Assembly: GCA_002914845.1 (NCBI GenBank)
Contig: JXTC01000198.1
Span: forward strand, 413,947-477,946
Length of the DNA stretch: 64,000 bases
Source of the DNA: Trema orientale
Lineage: Eukaryota > Streptophyta > Magnoliopsida > Rosales > Cannabaceae
Direction: 5' to 3'
Part shown: one piece after another, positions 63,439 to 64,000 of the stretch
Numbering within the stretch: the stretch's first letter is position 1
Layout: every line of letters starts with the position of its first letter
Notes under the pieces: model-generated
What the model was told of the DNA's origin: nothing
Database searches by the model: none
What the model saw: only the letters and a program-made list of their open reading frames with translations
Program-made: the position numbers and the translations under genes

Positions 63439-63875
63439 GGGATTTGAAAACTTATACCTAAGTTTTAAAAAATAGTACAAAAAATATGACCTTCCAATAT
63501 AATTATTTTTCTGTACGATATTCAATGATATTTTTTAAAATATTTTATTTACAAGAAACTAAATGGTTTCCAGTTAAAAAATTGATTTTTTGGTTTCTAG
63601 TTTCCAGTAAACGAAATTAGTTTCAAGTGACATTCTTCTCTAGTTTTCAATAACCTATGTTTTCTTATTTCCGGTAATCAAATTGGTTTCTTTAGGATTT
63701 GGTTATTAATTACAAGAAATTAAATTAGTTTCCAGTAATTATATTGGTTTATCGGTTTCTAATAACCAAAATATTTAAAAAAATGTCATTGAATATCGTA
63801 CGGAAAAATAATCATTTGGGGAGATCATATTTTTGATACTATTTTTTTAGAAAGTCGTTATTTTCTAATAAGTCC
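63439..63875. mobile_element. Foldback/MITE element with inverted arms of about 100 bp
   Basis: The left arm (CTTATACCTAAG, AATAGTACAAAAAATATGAC, CTGTACGATATTCAATGATA) is matched by the complement of the right arm (AATAGTATCAAAAATATGAT, CCGTACGATATTCAATGACA). The loop (63546-63770) is filled with GGTTTCTAGTTTCCAGT / AAACTAAATGGTTTCC-type words, the motif that builds the minisatellite at 54725-55720. No ORF and no clear target duplication. Confidence 0.7.
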
Positions 63876-64000
63876 AGATTTAGATCTGATTGTAGCACCA
63901 TGTTTGTATGGATTTTGTACTACCTGATCTTTGATCTGTGTGGTTTTAAATTCTATTTACTAGATCTTAAATCTGATAATTTTTCTTTGATTTAGATTTG

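Overview
This window is AT-rich plant nuclear DNA, almost certainly from a dicot. Evidence: genes with the seven-exon, GT-AG structure of G-type lectin S-receptor-like kinases (S-RLKs), LTR retrotransposons primed by initiator tRNA-Met, and hAT, CACTA, PIF/Harbinger-like and foldback elements. I cannot name the species. There are two N gaps (22198-22868 and 34770-35228).

Layout. (1) 1-8659: remnants of at least three S-RLK genes. One is split by a hAT transposon (1057-4804, 8-bp target duplication) and another by a reversed solo LTR (6450-8307). (2) 8660-21818: a Gypsy-type element without a recognisable pol (long LTRs, about 3 kb of non-coding interior) inserted in an S-RLK last exon. A second, internally deleted Tekay-like Gypsy element (11182-19192) is nested inside it. 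(3) 22964-29053: a decayed SIRE-type Copia element carrying a solo LTR (24462-26255). (4) 29054-35323: a second copy of the block at 8557-22963 that lacks the nested Gypsy element. (5) 35580-39191: intact S-RLK gene A. (6) 39884-43144: a small hAT-like element into which a non-autonomous CACTA element has jumped. (7) 43168-48036: MITE-like repeats and a broken LRR receptor-like-protein tail. (8) 48522-52395: intact S-RLK gene B, a tandem paralogue of A. (9) 53000-64000: repeats, including a hairpin-forming 73-bp minisatellite, a SINE-like tRNA head, a Copia LTR fragment, a decayed Copia pol with its 3' LTR, and a foldback element.

The only two genes that look functional are A and B. Both encode a secreted signal peptide, B-lectin, S-locus glycoprotein/EGF-like and PAN domains, one membrane span and a Ser/Thr kinase with all catalytic residues. 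The region reads as a birth-and-death receptor-kinase cluster that has been repeatedly invaded by transposons. The least expected signal is a tandem array in both LTRs of the nested Gypsy element: its units share a constant loop, while their stems change in a compensatory way.
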